Assembly: GCA_964423405.1 (NCBI GenBank)
Contig: CAYREY010000029.1
Location: 1-50,932, forward strand
DNA: 50,932 nt
Source of the DNA: Bog-950 sp964423405
GTDB taxonomy: Bacteria; Bacteroidota; Bacteroidia; Chitinophagales; LD1
Direction: 5' to 3'
The notes beneath the pieces are model-generated. The model saw only the letters and a list, made by a program, of their open reading frames with translations. It was not told the origin of the DNA and searched no databases. Within the stretch, counting starts at the first letter, position 1, and every line of letters begins with the position of its first letter. Positions 1 to 9,542 of this stretch are shown in pieces. The translations under genes and the position numbers were made by a program.

Positions 1-1007
1 GCAGGCTTTTCTATCACCTGCTTTACCGCAGCGGTTATCTTGTCTGCATCCAGCTCCATCAGGCGGTTAGTACCTTCTTCTATTGTCATTTTAAGCTCGG
101 TGGTATCGCGCACGGTAAAGCAGGGTATACCAAAATACGACGACTCTATCTGCACCCCGCCCGAATCGCTGATAATACAGGCGCTGTCTTTCATCAGCTT
201 CAAAAACTCTATATAGCCCAGTGGTTCGGTCAGCTTAATAGCCGGGGTAGTTATTTTCGCTTTCAGCCCGCTGGCTTCCAGCCGTTTTAATGTACGCGGG
301 TGCACCGGAAAAACAACCGGTATAAACGCCGATATACGTACCAGTGCATCTACAATTATACCCAGGTTTACATCATTATCTACGTTCACCGGCCGGTGGA
401 ATGTAACTACTGCATACGGGTTACTTACACCCAACTCTGCCAGTATGTTACTGCTTTCTACCACCGGTAGCATTTCAATCAAAGCATCTACAATAGTATT
501 ACCCACCAGTTTTATTTTTTGCTCTGCTACACCGGCCTTGCGTAAAAAATCTACGCCCACCGGCTCGGTAACAAATAATAAATCAGATAATGCGTCTGTT
601 AATATCCGGTTGCGCTCTTCAGGCATGTCCATATCGCCACTGCGCAGGCCGCTCTCTATATGTGCTACCGATATGCGTAGCGATGCTGCCGCAAACGCGC
701 AGGCAAAGGTACTGTTTACATCGCCGGGTACAATCAGCATATCGGGTTTGTACTCCAGCAGTATCTTCTCGGTTTCTACTATTATTTTACCTACTACTTC
801 GTTATTACTGCCACCACCTATACCCAGGTAGTAATCGGGCTTGCGCAGTTTTAGCTGATGAAAAAACACATCGCTCATCTTCTGGTCAAAATGCTGGCCG
901 GTATGCAGTATGCGGTATTCGAAACCGGCTGCGGCAAACAGTTTCTCCAGTTTTACTATTTTAATAAAGTTGGGGCGGGTGCCCACACAGGCTAGTATTT
1001 TTTTCAT
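1..1007 (-). CDS. wecB: UDP-N-acetylglucosamine 2-epimerase (non-hydrolysing), 3' end outside window
   Basis: Translating the minus strand from the ATG at 1005-1007 gives a start MKKILACVGTRPNFIKIV, with the family's GTRPxxIK nucleotide-sugar-binding opening. It is followed by HTGQHFD, VPGDVNSTFA, AHIESGLRS and ISDSGGVQIES, the conserved blocks of non-hydrolysing UDP-GlcNAc 2-epimerases. The family interconverts UDP-GlcNAc and UDP-ManNAc in the cytoplasm for surface polysaccharide synthesis. About 335 codons are visible, so only a few tens of C-terminal residues are missing beyond base 1. The start codon overlaps the stop of the upstream glycosyltransferase (ATGA, 1004-1007), so it is the last visible gene of the minus-strand operon that begins at 5136. 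The family call is secure; the exact polysaccharide is unknown. Confidence 0.93.
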   Translation of the reverse strand, partial: MKKILACVGTRPNFIKIVKLEKLFAAAGFEYRILHTGQHFDQKMSDVFFHQLKLRKPDYYLGIGGGSNNEVVGKIIVETEKILLEYKPDMLIVPGDVNSTFACAFAAASLRISVAHIESGLRSGDMDMPEERNRILTDALSDLLFVTEPVGVDFLRKAGVAEQKIKLVGNTIVDALIEMLPVVESSNILAELGVSNPYAVVTFHRPVNVDNDVNLGIIVDALVRISAFIPVVFPVHPRTLKRLEASGLKAKITTPAIKLTEPLGYIEFLKLMKDSACIISDSGGVQIESSYFGIPCFTVRDTTELKMTIEEGTNRLMELDADKITAAVKQVIEKP

Positions 1008-2296
1008 AATCGGTTTAGTATTTCTGCCAGCACCCTGGTTTGGCTTTTTCGCGAATAACTCATTACACGCTCTTCGTTTACCACACTGTTTACCTTGCCG
1101 GTTTGTATAATATCTTCTGCCAGCTTGCTTATACCCCGGCAAACTTCATCGGCCGTATTACATATTATACCGGTGTTAGTGTCGGTCAGTGTTTCTTCTA
1201 CTATATCATTGTCGTTAGGGCACAATATTACTGGTTTCTTAAAACAAAGGTACTCGTATAATTTACTGCTGGGTATGCCCTTAATGCCATTGTGCGATAC
1301 CATTAAAAATGCGTTCGACCGGTTTTGTATGTCAAACACCTGTGCACGCGGTATCCGCTCGGTTATCTCCAGTGTGTGCTCATAACCTTTCATATTATCG
1401 CGTACACGCAGGGCCTGCTCTTTATAATACGCCAACCCCGGAAAGTATAGTTTAAACTGCAACCTGCTGCCGTATATATCTACCGCTTTTTTAAAACCTT
1501 CTAAAAATGGCTCTATGTTTTGGGTGGGGTACAAGGTGCCGTTATAGGTTATAGCCAATTGCCCGGGCTGCGGTTTGTTGTTTACTTTCTGCAGGTCTTC
1601 TTCGGTAAACCCATTCAGCAGGGTGGTGGCCTTTACACCTGTAAACTGCGCTATTTTATGCGCATAAAAAGGCGATATGGTAGTAACCAATGCAGCAGAG
1701 CCCACCCATTTTTTCTCGCTACGGTTTTCCAGCTTAAACACAAACTCGGCCAGCTTGTTTTCACGCACGTTAATTTCGCTCGTGCTCCAGTCGTCGCGGT
1801 AATCGGCCACCCACTTTATGTGCGGAAATTTTTGTTTTAACCGGTAGCCTATAAAAAACGATACAAACGGATTGGCCGTAATAACTACCTTATCTAATCC
1901 GGGGGTAGTTTCAATAAGCGCGGCTGCCTTATGGTACAGGTTATTAAACGGCACTACGCTCATAAAAAAATTCTGAAACACCACCTCGAAAAACGAAAGT
2001 GCCTTGCGCAGCAACCGGTATTTACTGTCGCCGTGCTTGGCATATACTTTATCTTTCAGGGTAGCCTTGTAAGGCATGTAGTAAACCGTACTTTCTGCGG
2101 TTTCTGTTTTCTTTTCAGCTTCGCCCGATGTTTTTGAAATATCAGATGGCTTGTTGATAGCAACATCCCAGTTACGGGTAACTACAATAGGGTAATAGCC
2201 AAACTGAGTAAGGTATTTAGCCCATGCCGCCGGCCTTGCCGAAGCTGTAAGGTTACACGGTGGGTAGAAATATGCTATTATCAAAACCTTTTGCAT
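1004..2296 (-). CDS. Glycosyltransferase, GT4-like (GT-B fold)
   Basis: This 430-residue protein opens with MQKVLIIAYFYPPCNLTASA, the start typical of GT4-like enzymes whose N-terminal Rossmann domain carries a short glycine-poor loop. The middle has VVITANPFVSFFIGYRLK and VADYRDDWS. The C-terminal half has TYNGTLYPTQNIEPFLEGF and GIPSSKLYEYLCFKKPVIL, which corresponds to the donor-sugar-binding E-x(7)-E region of GT-B transferases. It probably adds a sugar from a nucleotide donor to a lipid- or polysaccharide-linked acceptor at the inner membrane face. It lies 2 bases after the deacetylase-like gene and overlaps wecB by 4 bases, so it is translated within one operon. Donor and acceptor cannot be told from sequence. 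Confidence 0.85.
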   Translation of the reverse strand: MQKVLIIAYFYPPCNLTASARPAAWAKYLTQFGYYPIVVTRNWDVAINKPSDISKTSGEAEKKTETAESTVYYMPYKATLKDKVYAKHGDSKYRLLRKALSFFEVVFQNFFMSVVPFNNLYHKAAALIETTPGLDKVVITANPFVSFFIGYRLKQKFPHIKWVADYRDDWSTSEINVRENKLAEFVFKLENRSEKKWVGSAALVTTISPFYAHKIAQFTGVKATTLLNGFTEEDLQKVNNKPQPGQLAITYNGTLYPTQNIEPFLEGFKKAVDIYGSRLQFKLYFPGLAYYKEQALRVRDNMKGYEHTLEITERIPRAQVFDIQNRSNAFLMVSHNGIKGIPSSKLYEYLCFKKPVILCPNDNDIVEETLTDTNTGIICNTADEVCRGISKLAEDIIQTGKVNSVVNEERVMSYSRKSQTRVLAEILNRL

Positions 2297-2298
2297 AG

Positions 2299-3336
2299 CT
2301 ATTGCCCTGCAATTAACGCCGGATGGGTTACAATTTCAAATTTACCATTGGCCTGTGCCAAAAACTTATCCAATACATCAAGTGTATAATCCGAAACCAG
2401 CTTGGGGTGAGATATGATGTGTAAATGGTTCCGTTGCTCCAGCTCGGTCATATAATACGTAATCTTAAATGTATTCATACTCTCTACACTAAAACCCTCG
2501 GTGTGGCTGAAACGGCTGCTGGCTCCACCGTTATCAAAAGTAATCTGGTTGCCCGATGGCAGCCCATCGCCATAGCGCTGGTAATATTTGTAGCGCGAGG
2601 TAAGCCTGTAATGCAGCCCCGAGATGATTTTGCGCCACCCGCTCACCCTGCACTCGCGTAGCGGAAACTGTACAAACGATCCGTTAGGCGACTCCTTCGT
2701 CACATCATCTTCAAACCGGTAATATGGTTTATCGGGGGTATGCGTAAAGTTAAATGAGTAACTATTGCCGGGGCCCGAGCATTTAGCGCCGGCCTGCACA
2801 CTAAACTCATACGTAATGCCGTGCTTTAAAAACTGTGGCTGAAAAATGTCAAATGGCTGAATGAACAAACCACCGGCACGAAATCCGTTTATTTTATAAT
2901 CGGCCTTTACAGGCTTTATTATCGCGTATAGCAACTGCATGGTGCCGTTAAACACATAATCCTGCTGCTGAGGAGTAAGGTTGCTTACAGCAAACTTACT
3001 TTTATCGGTCAGGTCCCATACATTGGTTTCGGCATTATATGTAGCATCTAACCAATGTGGGTGCAGGTGGTTATATACCAGGTGCCCTTCGCGTACCATG
3101 CGCTGTATCTGCGCCGATACCTTTTCAAAATCTGCCTTTGCTTTTTCGTGTCGGGCAGCCTCTTCTTTCAGGCGCACCAGGTACAGGCTATCTACAAAAA
3201 AAACACCAGTACATTTATTACGACCCAGTATATCCAGTATGCGGTTGGTGGGCAACAGCGAACAGTTTTGCAGCGAGCCGCTATTGGCCCCCAGGTACAA
3301 CTCATAATCAAAGGTCAGTAACAGTGTTTTTTTCAC
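2299..3336 (-). CDS. Polysaccharide deacetylase-like protein (NodB-type fold)
   Basis: The 345-residue product starts MKKTLLLTFDYELYL; the FDxE segment fits the first metal/catalytic motif (normally FDD) of carbohydrate esterase family 4 barrels. GVFFVDSLYLVR and the HLHPHW segment near residue 100 correspond to the barrel strand and the His-rich metal motif. Members usually remove acetyl groups from sugar polymers, but the D-to-E change in the first motif and the divergent sequence leave the activity open. No signal peptide is visible, so it may act in the cytoplasm on a precursor, or be an odd member of the family. It lies between the FemAB-like and glycosyltransferase genes with 2-base gaps. 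Confidence 0.7.
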   Translation of the reverse strand: MKKTLLLTFDYELYLGANSGSLQNCSLLPTNRILDILGRNKCTGVFFVDSLYLVRLKEEAARHEKAKADFEKVSAQIQRMVREGHLVYNHLHPHWLDATYNAETNVWDLTDKSKFAVSNLTPQQQDYVFNGTMQLLYAIIKPVKADYKINGFRAGGLFIQPFDIFQPQFLKHGITYEFSVQAGAKCSGPGNSYSFNFTHTPDKPYYRFEDDVTKESPNGSFVQFPLRECRVSGWRKIISGLHYRLTSRYKYYQRYGDGLPSGNQITFDNGGASSRFSHTEGFSVESMNTFKITYYMTELEQRNHLHIISHPKLVSDYTLDVLDKFLAQANGKFEIVTHPALIAGQ

Positions 3337-3338
3337 GC

Positions 3339-4334
3339 TTATAGCTGGCTGTCAACAATATCTTTAGGCACGGCGCTGCCACTAAGGCGGCACTTAAGCC
3401 AAAATAATAAATCGTAGGCTGTGCACATCAATAGGTTCAGGTCTTTTTTCCATATGTAGCCATCGGTTACCTGCGCACCAAACCGGCGCTTAAAGTTTTG
3501 TATGCCTTCAAACTTGGTTCCTGCTACATTTTTATGCCGGGCACCGCCCAGTATAAACTGCCTTGTACCGCGCTGTTTCATCAGGCGCATACAGTCCCAC
3601 AATATTTTTTTGGTAGAGCCTTTTAACTGTGTTTTGGCAGCCGAACCGGCATACATATAATAACCGGCATAATCTGTATAAATTAAAAAAACAGCCGCAT
3701 CGGCTACGCCGTTTACGTATGCTGTTGCGCAAAGCACTTTATCCTCGCCCAGCGCATTAAACAAGCCCTCAAAAAACTGTAATGGCTCATATGCAGCCCC
3801 CTGCCTTTTATGTGTATCGGCGTAGCAGTCGTAAAAGGCTGGTAGCTCGGATTTACCATACCGTATCTCTATACCGGTCTTTTCAGCATTACGTATCTCG
3901 TTTCTGTAGGTACTATTAAACGCACCAAAAATCTCATCTTCGGTTTTACCAAAGCCCACACTAAACAAACCCAACTCAACAGCTTTGGCCCCATCGGGGT
4001 ACGATTTAAATACAGATATAGTGGAGCCCGGCTCTATACGTATACACTTAAAACGGTTAGCGCTTAACGCAGTAGCAGCGTTTACAAATTCCCGCTCTTC
4101 TTCTTCAGTTATATTGCCCGATATAGCTACCGGCGCATGGGTAAAAATACCCACGTAAAAAATCTGGCGTTTGGAAATCTTTAGCGGTATAAAAAACCTC
4201 TCTGCTGTATCGCAAATAATGTAATAGCCGAAACCCCTGTTGCGCTCAAAGGCAATGTATTCTTCACAAAACGGGTAGGGCAACTGTTTAAGTATGCTTA
4301 GGGCTGCCTTATCGTTTATTATCTTAACTTCCAT
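3339..4334 (-). CDS. FemAB-like / GNAT-fold acyltransferase
   Basis: This 331-residue protein has the second-half architecture of FemAB-like GNAT proteins common in polysaccharide clusters. TYRNEIRNAEKTGIEI matches the helix with the conserved R-x-I-R-x-A/K-A pattern. It is followed by FYDCYADTHKRQG, then the hydrophobic VADAAVFLIYTDYAGYYMYA strands and KILWDCMRLMKQRGTRQFILGG. Relatives transfer acyl or aminoacyl groups to cell-wall or polysaccharide precursors. The start overlaps the end of the methyltransferase gene by 11 bases, which fits translational coupling. A deacetylase-like gene follows at once, and the same pairing recurs at 13010-15069. The substrate is unknown. Confidence 0.75.
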   Translation of the reverse strand: MEVKIINDKAALSILKQLPYPFCEEYIAFERNRGFGYYIICDTAERFFIPLKISKRQIFYVGIFTHAPVAISGNITEEEEREFVNAATALSANRFKCIRIEPGSTISVFKSYPDGAKAVELGLFSVGFGKTEDEIFGAFNSTYRNEIRNAEKTGIEIRYGKSELPAFYDCYADTHKRQGAAYEPLQFFEGLFNALGEDKVLCATAYVNGVADAAVFLIYTDYAGYYMYAGSAAKTQLKGSTKKILWDCMRLMKQRGTRQFILGGARHKNVAGTKFEGIQNFKRRFGAQVTDGYIWKKDLNLLMCTAYDLLFWLKCRLSGSAVPKDIVDSQL

Positions 4335-5136
4335 TAATTGGTTTTTGCAGTATAAGCAGGAAACTGTTTTCCAGCGTATCTAACCGCGAATTTGTTCCGT
4401 CGGGAAAATAGTAATGTTTATCGTCAAACCAACCCACTTTACGTCCGTCGTAAAAGTGCTCGTGATTAACAACTATAAATTTCTTCGACACAATATTATC
4501 AATTCTGCGGGGAGAATACTTAATGTAGGTCAGGTCCGGGTAAAGCAGGTCAACAAATCTCATGGCCTGGCTGTACTGTATAAACACATATCCGCCAGGG
4601 TTCAGATCATCGTATATCTTATCGAAAAAAAGCTTCATTCTCGATGGCTCAATATACATGGTAACACTAAAGCTGCAAATAAGATTAAACTTTCGCGGTG
4701 CGCGAAATGTAGTAATATAATTACCCCTGAAAAGGTGCGCCTTAGGTAAGAACTGCTCTGCTTTATTTAAAAAACTGTTATTCAGATCTATACCATACAG
4801 GTGATAGTTTTTGTCTTTAAACCGTTGTAAAAAAAGGCCTGTACCGCAACCTATGTCCAGTATAGCTGTGCCTGTTGGCACATGCTCACTTGTGAATTTT
4901 ACGAGTCGGTCTTGTGCTCCTACTACCAGCTTTTGAATTTCCGGAATGTGCGAATAACCTACGTTTTCCTGTAGGCTAAGGGTATCATCATAACGGCGGG
5001 TCTGGTAGTTGTTTCTATGTAGCACCTCTTTGGGAAGGTGGTCAATTTTAAGCAATATCAACACCCAGTTGGTGGCCGGGTTATTTAATACTACTGATAA
5101 TACTTTGTAAATCAGCTTAGTGAATAGTGGGTTCAT
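4324..5136 (-). CDS. Class I SAM-dependent methyltransferase
   Basis: In this 270-residue protein, AILDIGCGTGLFLQRF around residue 93 is the glycine-rich SAM-binding motif I. LYGIDLN gives the acidic residue that contacts the SAM ribose, and LICSFSVTMYIEP is motif IV. The C-terminal part (YFPDGTNSRLDTLENSFLLI) is the usual variable cap. Such enzymes in polysaccharide clusters methylate sugar residues or chain ends. It is the first gene of the minus-strand operon, whose promoter must lie in the very short gap to the divergent glycosyltransferase that starts at 5154. The neighbourhood here looks somewhat more AT-rich than the housekeeping region. Confidence 0.85.
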   Translation of the reverse strand: MNPLFTKLIYKVLSVVLNNPATNWVLILLKIDHLPKEVLHRNNYQTRRYDDTLSLQENVGYSHIPEIQKLVVGAQDRLVKFTSEHVPTGTAILDIGCGTGLFLQRFKDKNYHLYGIDLNNSFLNKAEQFLPKAHLFRGNYITTFRAPRKFNLICSFSVTMYIEPSRMKLFFDKIYDDLNPGGYVFIQYSQAMRFVDLLYPDLTYIKYSPRRIDNIVSKKFIVVNHEHFYDGRKVGWFDDKHYYFPDGTNSRLDTLENSFLLILQKPINGS

Positions 5137-5153
5137 TTCGTATCTTGCACAGG

Positions 5154-6437
5154 ATGAACAAACATAGCAAAAAAAGAATAGTATTCTTCTTTACTTTGTT
5201 TTATCCATACACACATAACAAGGTGTTGTATGATGCTTATCTATTAAGTGAAGTAACTCAATTATCAAAAAACTTCCATAAAGTAATAATTATTTCTGCA
5301 AGTACTGACCATAATGGCCAGGTAGATGTACCGGAAAACGTGGAGGTTCATAACCTTGTAGTAGATATTAAATTTGCCGATAAATTAATAGTCCCACTGC
5401 TATTGTTTCAGGACTTTTTTATTAGCGAACTACGTAATATAAAATTAATATATAAACGCTCCTTAAATTCTTCGTTAATTAAAGCAATTACAGCCTACGC
5501 TACTAAGACAGTTAAATACAAAGCATTTCTTGATAAACTTTTAGGCACAGTTAATTTTGCAGAGTATGATGCATATGTGTATTGCTACTGGAATTTTGAA
5601 TATGCGTTAGCCGCTGCACTACTGGGCAAAAAATATCCACTTAAAGTAATAGTACGTAACCATAGCCTCGACCTGTATTTCGATCGTGTGCCGGGAAACT
5701 ACCATCCTTTCAGGCGTTATGTGTACGAGAACAGTAACCTGTTTGTGTTTATTTCTGAGCAAGGCAAAAAATATTTTCTTACCAACCACGCTATACCTCC
5801 GGCGCAACAACACAAAGCTATTATTAACCGCATAGGCAGCCAAAACAGTTTGCCGGGTTATACTATGCCTTACAACCGAATAGTATTGCTAAGCAACGCC
5901 TGGATACAACCGCTTAAACGTATAGACCTGCTGGTAAATGCCCTTGCATTGATAAACGATATTGATATAGAATGGATACATGTAGGCGATGATTATGGCA
6001 CCGGCAGGTTTCCGGCCTTAAAAAAACATGCGGCCGCTATGCTGGATAACAAACCCAATATTACATACCATTTTGCCGGACGTGTTACCCGCGAAGAACT
6101 TTTTGAAATGTATGTTCAGCATAAAGTAACCCTGTTTATTAACCTTAGTACTACTGAAGGCACCCCGGTATCTATGATGGAGGCCATCAGTTTCGGGGTG
6201 CCGGTTATAGGCACCCGGGTTGGTGGCGTACCTGAGATAATAAAAGATGGTTTTAACGGACTGCTTTTGCCACCCGACATTACCCCACAGGATGTTGCCG
6301 ATAAAATAAAAGAATGGCACCTGTTATCCGACGAACAAAAAAACCAGTTTAGCACCAACGCACAAAAATGGTGGGATGAAAACTACAACGCCGACAAAAA
6401 CAGCATAGCTTTAGTTGAGCAGATATTGGCCCAATAG
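5154..6437 (+). CDS. Glycosyltransferase family 4 protein
   Basis: The ATG at 5154 gives MNKHSKKRIVFFFTLFYPYT, a typical GT4 N terminus; an in-frame GTG at 5127 would overlap the divergent methyltransferase start and is less likely. The C-terminal domain has IVLLSNAWIQPLKRIDLLVN, WIHVGDDYGTG, TYHFAGRV and EGTPVSMMEAISFGVP, the E-x(7)-E donor-binding signature, then IGTRVGGVPEII and NGLLLPP. It is a retaining GT-B transferase for a polysaccharide or glycolipid. It is read divergently from the operon at 5136, with only 17 bases between starts. The 5' half is visibly richer in A and T than the 3' half, which is frequent in exchanged polysaccharide genes. Confidence 0.9.
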   Translation: MNKHSKKRIVFFFTLFYPYTHNKVLYDAYLLSEVTQLSKNFHKVIIISASTDHNGQVDVPENVEVHNLVVDIKFADKLIVPLLLFQDFFISELRNIKLIYKRSLNSSLIKAITAYATKTVKYKAFLDKLLGTVNFAEYDAYVYCYWNFEYALAAALLGKKYPLKVIVRNHSLDLYFDRVPGNYHPFRRYVYENSNLFVFISEQGKKYFLTNHAIPPAQQHKAIINRIGSQNSLPGYTMPYNRIVLLSNAWIQPLKRIDLLVNALALINDIDIEWIHVGDDYGTGRFPALKKHAAAMLDNKPNITYHFAGRVTREELFEMYVQHKVTLFINLSTTEGTPVSMMEAISFGVPVIGTRVGGVPEIIKDGFNGLLLPPDITPQDVADKIKEWHLLSDEQKNQFSTNAQKWWDENYNADKNSIALVEQILAQ

Positions 6438-6446
6438 AACAACCTG

Positions 6447-9398
6447 TTACATAGCAAACTCCTCGCGCAAAAATTTAGCGGTGTGGCTTTCTTTACTACC
6501 GGCAACTTCTTCGGGTGTACCGGTAGCTATTACCTTACCTCCACGGAAACCACCTTCGGGGCCAATATCAATTACATGGTCAGCCACTTTAATTACATCC
6601 AGGTTGTGCTCTATTACCAGCACGGTGTTACCCTTTTCAACCAGCTTATTCAGCACATCCAACAGTACGCGTATATCTTCAAAATGCAAGCCAGTGGTTG
6701 GCTCATCCAGTATATAAAAAGTTTTACCGGTATCTTTTTTGCTAAGCTCCGATGCCAGTTTTACACGCTGCGCCTCGCCTCCCGAAAGGGTAGTTGATGA
6801 TTGGCCCAAACGCAAGTACCCTAAACCCACATCGTGTAATGTTTTTAGCTTGGGGTATATAGAGGGTATGCTTTCAAAAAATTCCAGCGAGTCTTCTACC
6901 GTCATATTCAACACATCGCTGATAGATTTGCCCTTGTAACGCACTTCCAGCGTTTCGCGGTTGTAGCGTTTACCCAGGCACTTCTCACACTGTACTTCTA
7001 CATCAGGCAAAAAGTTCATTTCTATAATGCGCATACCGCCACCACCACACTCTTCGCATCGACCACCTTTTACGTTAAATGAAAAACGGCCGGCCTGGTA
7101 GCCGCGTATCTTTGCCTCTGGTAGTTGGGCAAACAGCTTACGTATTTCGTCAAACACTTTAATGTAAGTAACCGGATTACTGCGCGGGGTACGGCCAATA
7201 GGCGACTGGTCAATCTCTATTACTTTATCCAGGTGCTGTAAACCATCTATACTATCGTGTTTAAGTGGTTTGTATTTGCCGTTGTAAACATAGTTGTGCA
7301 GTATAGGGTAAAGTGTTTCGTTTATCAGCGAGCTTTTACCACTACCCGATACCCCACTTACACAAATAAATGTGCCCAGCGGAAATACTGCATCTACATT
7401 TTTAAGGTTATTACCCTGCGCACCTTTTATGGCCAGGTATTTACCATTACCCTGCCTGCGGTGTGTTGGCACTTCTATATTAACCTTACCGGAAAGATAT
7501 TTTGCGGTTGTAGAGCCTTGTTTTAAAAACTCTTTAGGTGTACCCTGTGCTACCACACGGCCCCCATGCTCACCGGCACGCGGACCAATATCCAGTATAT
7601 AGTCGCTCTCCAGCATTATCTCTTTATCGTGCTCTACTACCAGTACTGTATTGGGGTTTGCAGCCAATTGCTTAAGTGCCGTAATAAGCTTACGGTTATC
7701 GCGCTGGTGCAGGCCTATACTTGGCTCGTCCAGTATATACGTAATACCCGATAACTGCGAACCAATTTGCGTAGCCAAACGGATACGCTGGCTTTCGCCA
7801 CCGCTTAGTGTTTTAGCAGGGCGGTCAAGCGCCAGGTAGTCCAAACCCACATCCAATATAAAGGCTATACGGGTGCGTATCTCTTTCAGCAATTCGCGCG
7901 CAATAGTTTGCTGGCGGGTGCTCAGGCGTTCCTCTAAACCAGTAAACCAGTTTTGCAAATCGCCCAAATCCAGTTGAGCGAGCTCGCCTATATTCTTGTC
8001 ATCTATTTTAAACCACAGACTTTCCTTTTTCAGTCGGGTACCGTTACAGGTGGGGCAGGTATGTTGCTCCATAAAACCCTCGGCCCAGTTACGTATGCTA
8101 TCGCTGGTGGTAAAGCGGAAACAACGTTTAAGCAAACCCACCAAACCACCTTTGCTAAGTGTGTACCAGCGGTCATCATAATCCTCAATTACCATTTCCT
8201 CTTCTTCAAAGGCCGGCTCCTCGGCATCACCGTACAGTATGTAGTTTAATGCCTCTTCCGGTATCTTAGCAATAGGGTCGTTCAGGTTAAATTTATACTT
8301 ACGTGCTATCTGCGTAAGCTCGCGGAAAAGGAAGTTATCGCGCTGCTCGCCTATTGGCAACAAACCACCGCGGTTGATAGAAACCTTCTCATCCGGTACT
8401 ATAACCTTACGGCTAACCTCGTAGGTTACGCCTAACCCATTGCAGGTATTACAGGCACCATATGGCGAGTTAAATGAAAACGTATTTGGCGATGGCTCTT
8501 CGTACGATATACCCGAATCTACACACATCAGGTGGCGGCTGAACATAGATACCTCATCAGTATCAGAATCCAGCAAAATCATCAGCCCTTTACCTTGTTT
8601 CATAGCCTGGCCAACCGAGTTGCGGATGCGGTCGCGGTCGCCGGCATCTACTTTAAGGCGGTCTATCACCAGTTCTATATCGTGCACTACGTAGCGGTCA
8701 ACCTGCATTTTAGGTTTCACGTCTACTATCTCACCATCTACACGTATTTTTAAAAAGCCCTGCTTGCGCACCTGTTCAAACAACTCGCGGTAATGGCCCT
8801 TACGGCCACGTACTACCGGTGCCAGTACTACTACCTTTTTGCCATCGTGATTGGTTAACAGGTTATCTATAATCTGGTCGTCGGTAAACTTTACCATCTT
8901 CTTACCAGTTGCATACGAATACGCATCGCTGGCACGGGCAAACAGCAAACGCATAAAGTCGTATATCTCGGTAACAGTACCTACCGTAGAGCGTGGGTTT
9001 TTATTTACCGATTTCTGCTCAATGGATATAACAGGCGAAAGGCCCGTTATCTTGTCTACATCGGGGCGCTCGCCACCGCCTATAAACTGGCGGGCATAAG
9101 CACTGAACGAATCCAGATAACGGCGTTGGCCCTCGTTGTAGATAGTATCAAACGCCAGCGATGATTTACCACTACCCGATATACCGGTAATAACCACAAA
9201 CTGGTTACGCGGAATGCTTACATCTATATTCTTTAGGTTATGTACACGGGCACCAAACACATCAATACTATCCGGCTCTACCACTTCGTGTACCGAAGGG
9301 GTTTGCACCGAAACAGGCTTTGCCGTGTTAACAGCTTCCTTACTTTCTTTATGATTAGTTTCTGCACCGGCAGAAACCTGCGATTTTTTCTTTGCCAT
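6447..9398 (-). CDS. uvrA: Excinuclease ABC subunit UvrA
   Basis: UvrA is the damage-recognition ATPase of nucleotide excision repair and works with UvrB in the cytoplasm. Two ABC modules are visible: Walker A GISGSGKSSLAFDT near residue 70 and GVSGSGKSSLINETLYP in the second half, with signatures LSGGESQRIRLATQ and LSGGEAQRVKLASE and DEPSIGLHQRD / DEPTTGLHFEDI Walker B regions. Zinc-binding cysteine pairs appear as CNTCNGLG, CPTCNGTR, CEECGGGG and CEKCLGKR. The length, about 983 residues, includes a roughly 45-residue Lys/Ser/Val-rich N-terminal extension before the usual start. The ATG at 9398 is preferred over an upstream TTG at 9413, which sits in a TAATTTG promoter-like box. Confidence 0.98.
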   Translation of the reverse strand: MAKKKSQVSAGAETNHKESKEAVNTAKPVSVQTPSVHEVVEPDSIDVFGARVHNLKNIDVSIPRNQFVVITGISGSGKSSLAFDTIYNEGQRRYLDSFSAYARQFIGGGERPDVDKITGLSPVISIEQKSVNKNPRSTVGTVTEIYDFMRLLFARASDAYSYATGKKMVKFTDDQIIDNLLTNHDGKKVVVLAPVVRGRKGHYRELFEQVRKQGFLKIRVDGEIVDVKPKMQVDRYVVHDIELVIDRLKVDAGDRDRIRNSVGQAMKQGKGLMILLDSDTDEVSMFSRHLMCVDSGISYEEPSPNTFSFNSPYGACNTCNGLGVTYEVSRKVIVPDEKVSINRGGLLPIGEQRDNFLFRELTQIARKYKFNLNDPIAKIPEEALNYILYGDAEEPAFEEEEMVIEDYDDRWYTLSKGGLVGLLKRCFRFTTSDSIRNWAEGFMEQHTCPTCNGTRLKKESLWFKIDDKNIGELAQLDLGDLQNWFTGLEERLSTRQQTIARELLKEIRTRIAFILDVGLDYLALDRPAKTLSGGESQRIRLATQIGSQLSGITYILDEPSIGLHQRDNRKLITALKQLAANPNTVLVVEHDKEIMLESDYILDIGPRAGEHGGRVVAQGTPKEFLKQGSTTAKYLSGKVNIEVPTHRRQGNGKYLAIKGAQGNNLKNVDAVFPLGTFICVSGVSGSGKSSLINETLYPILHNYVYNGKYKPLKHDSIDGLQHLDKVIEIDQSPIGRTPRSNPVTYIKVFDEIRKLFAQLPEAKIRGYQAGRFSFNVKGGRCEECGGGGMRIIEMNFLPDVEVQCEKCLGKRYNRETLEVRYKGKSISDVLNMTVEDSLEFFESIPSIYPKLKTLHDVGLGYLRLGQSSTTLSGGEAQRVKLASELSKKDTGKTFYILDEPTTGLHFEDIRVLLDVLNKLVEKGNTVLVIEHNLDVIKVADHVIDIGPEGGFRGGKVIATGTPEEVAGSKESHTAKFLREEFAM

Positions 9399-9521
9399 TT
9401 TAGAGGGGGCCAAATTACATAAAATGACCCTTTATTACCTAATTGAATTCTCTTTTGCAGATAATAACCCCGGGCTTTAACGTTTGTTCGTATTAGAGCC
9501 ACCACTTACAGCACGCCTGAT

Positions 9522-9529
9522 TAAATTTA
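9522..9529 (+). promoter_or_regulatory. Candidate -7 box (TAnnTTTR) for the AlkA-like gene
   Basis: TAAATTTA lies 13 bases before the ATG at 9543 and fits the Bacteroidota -7 consensus TAnnTTTG except for the last base. No convincing -33 TTG is placed at the usual spacing. Confidence 0.4.
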
Positions 9530-9542
9530 CCCCCTGCAAACC

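Noticed and set aside
445..964. Plus-strand frames opposite wecB
   Set aside because: Shadow frames; the minus strand encodes all conserved epimerase motifs.
5127..5153. Earlier GTG start of the glycosyltransferase
   Set aside because: It would overlap the divergent methyltransferase start and adds residues unlike the family's N terminus; the ATG at 5154 fits.
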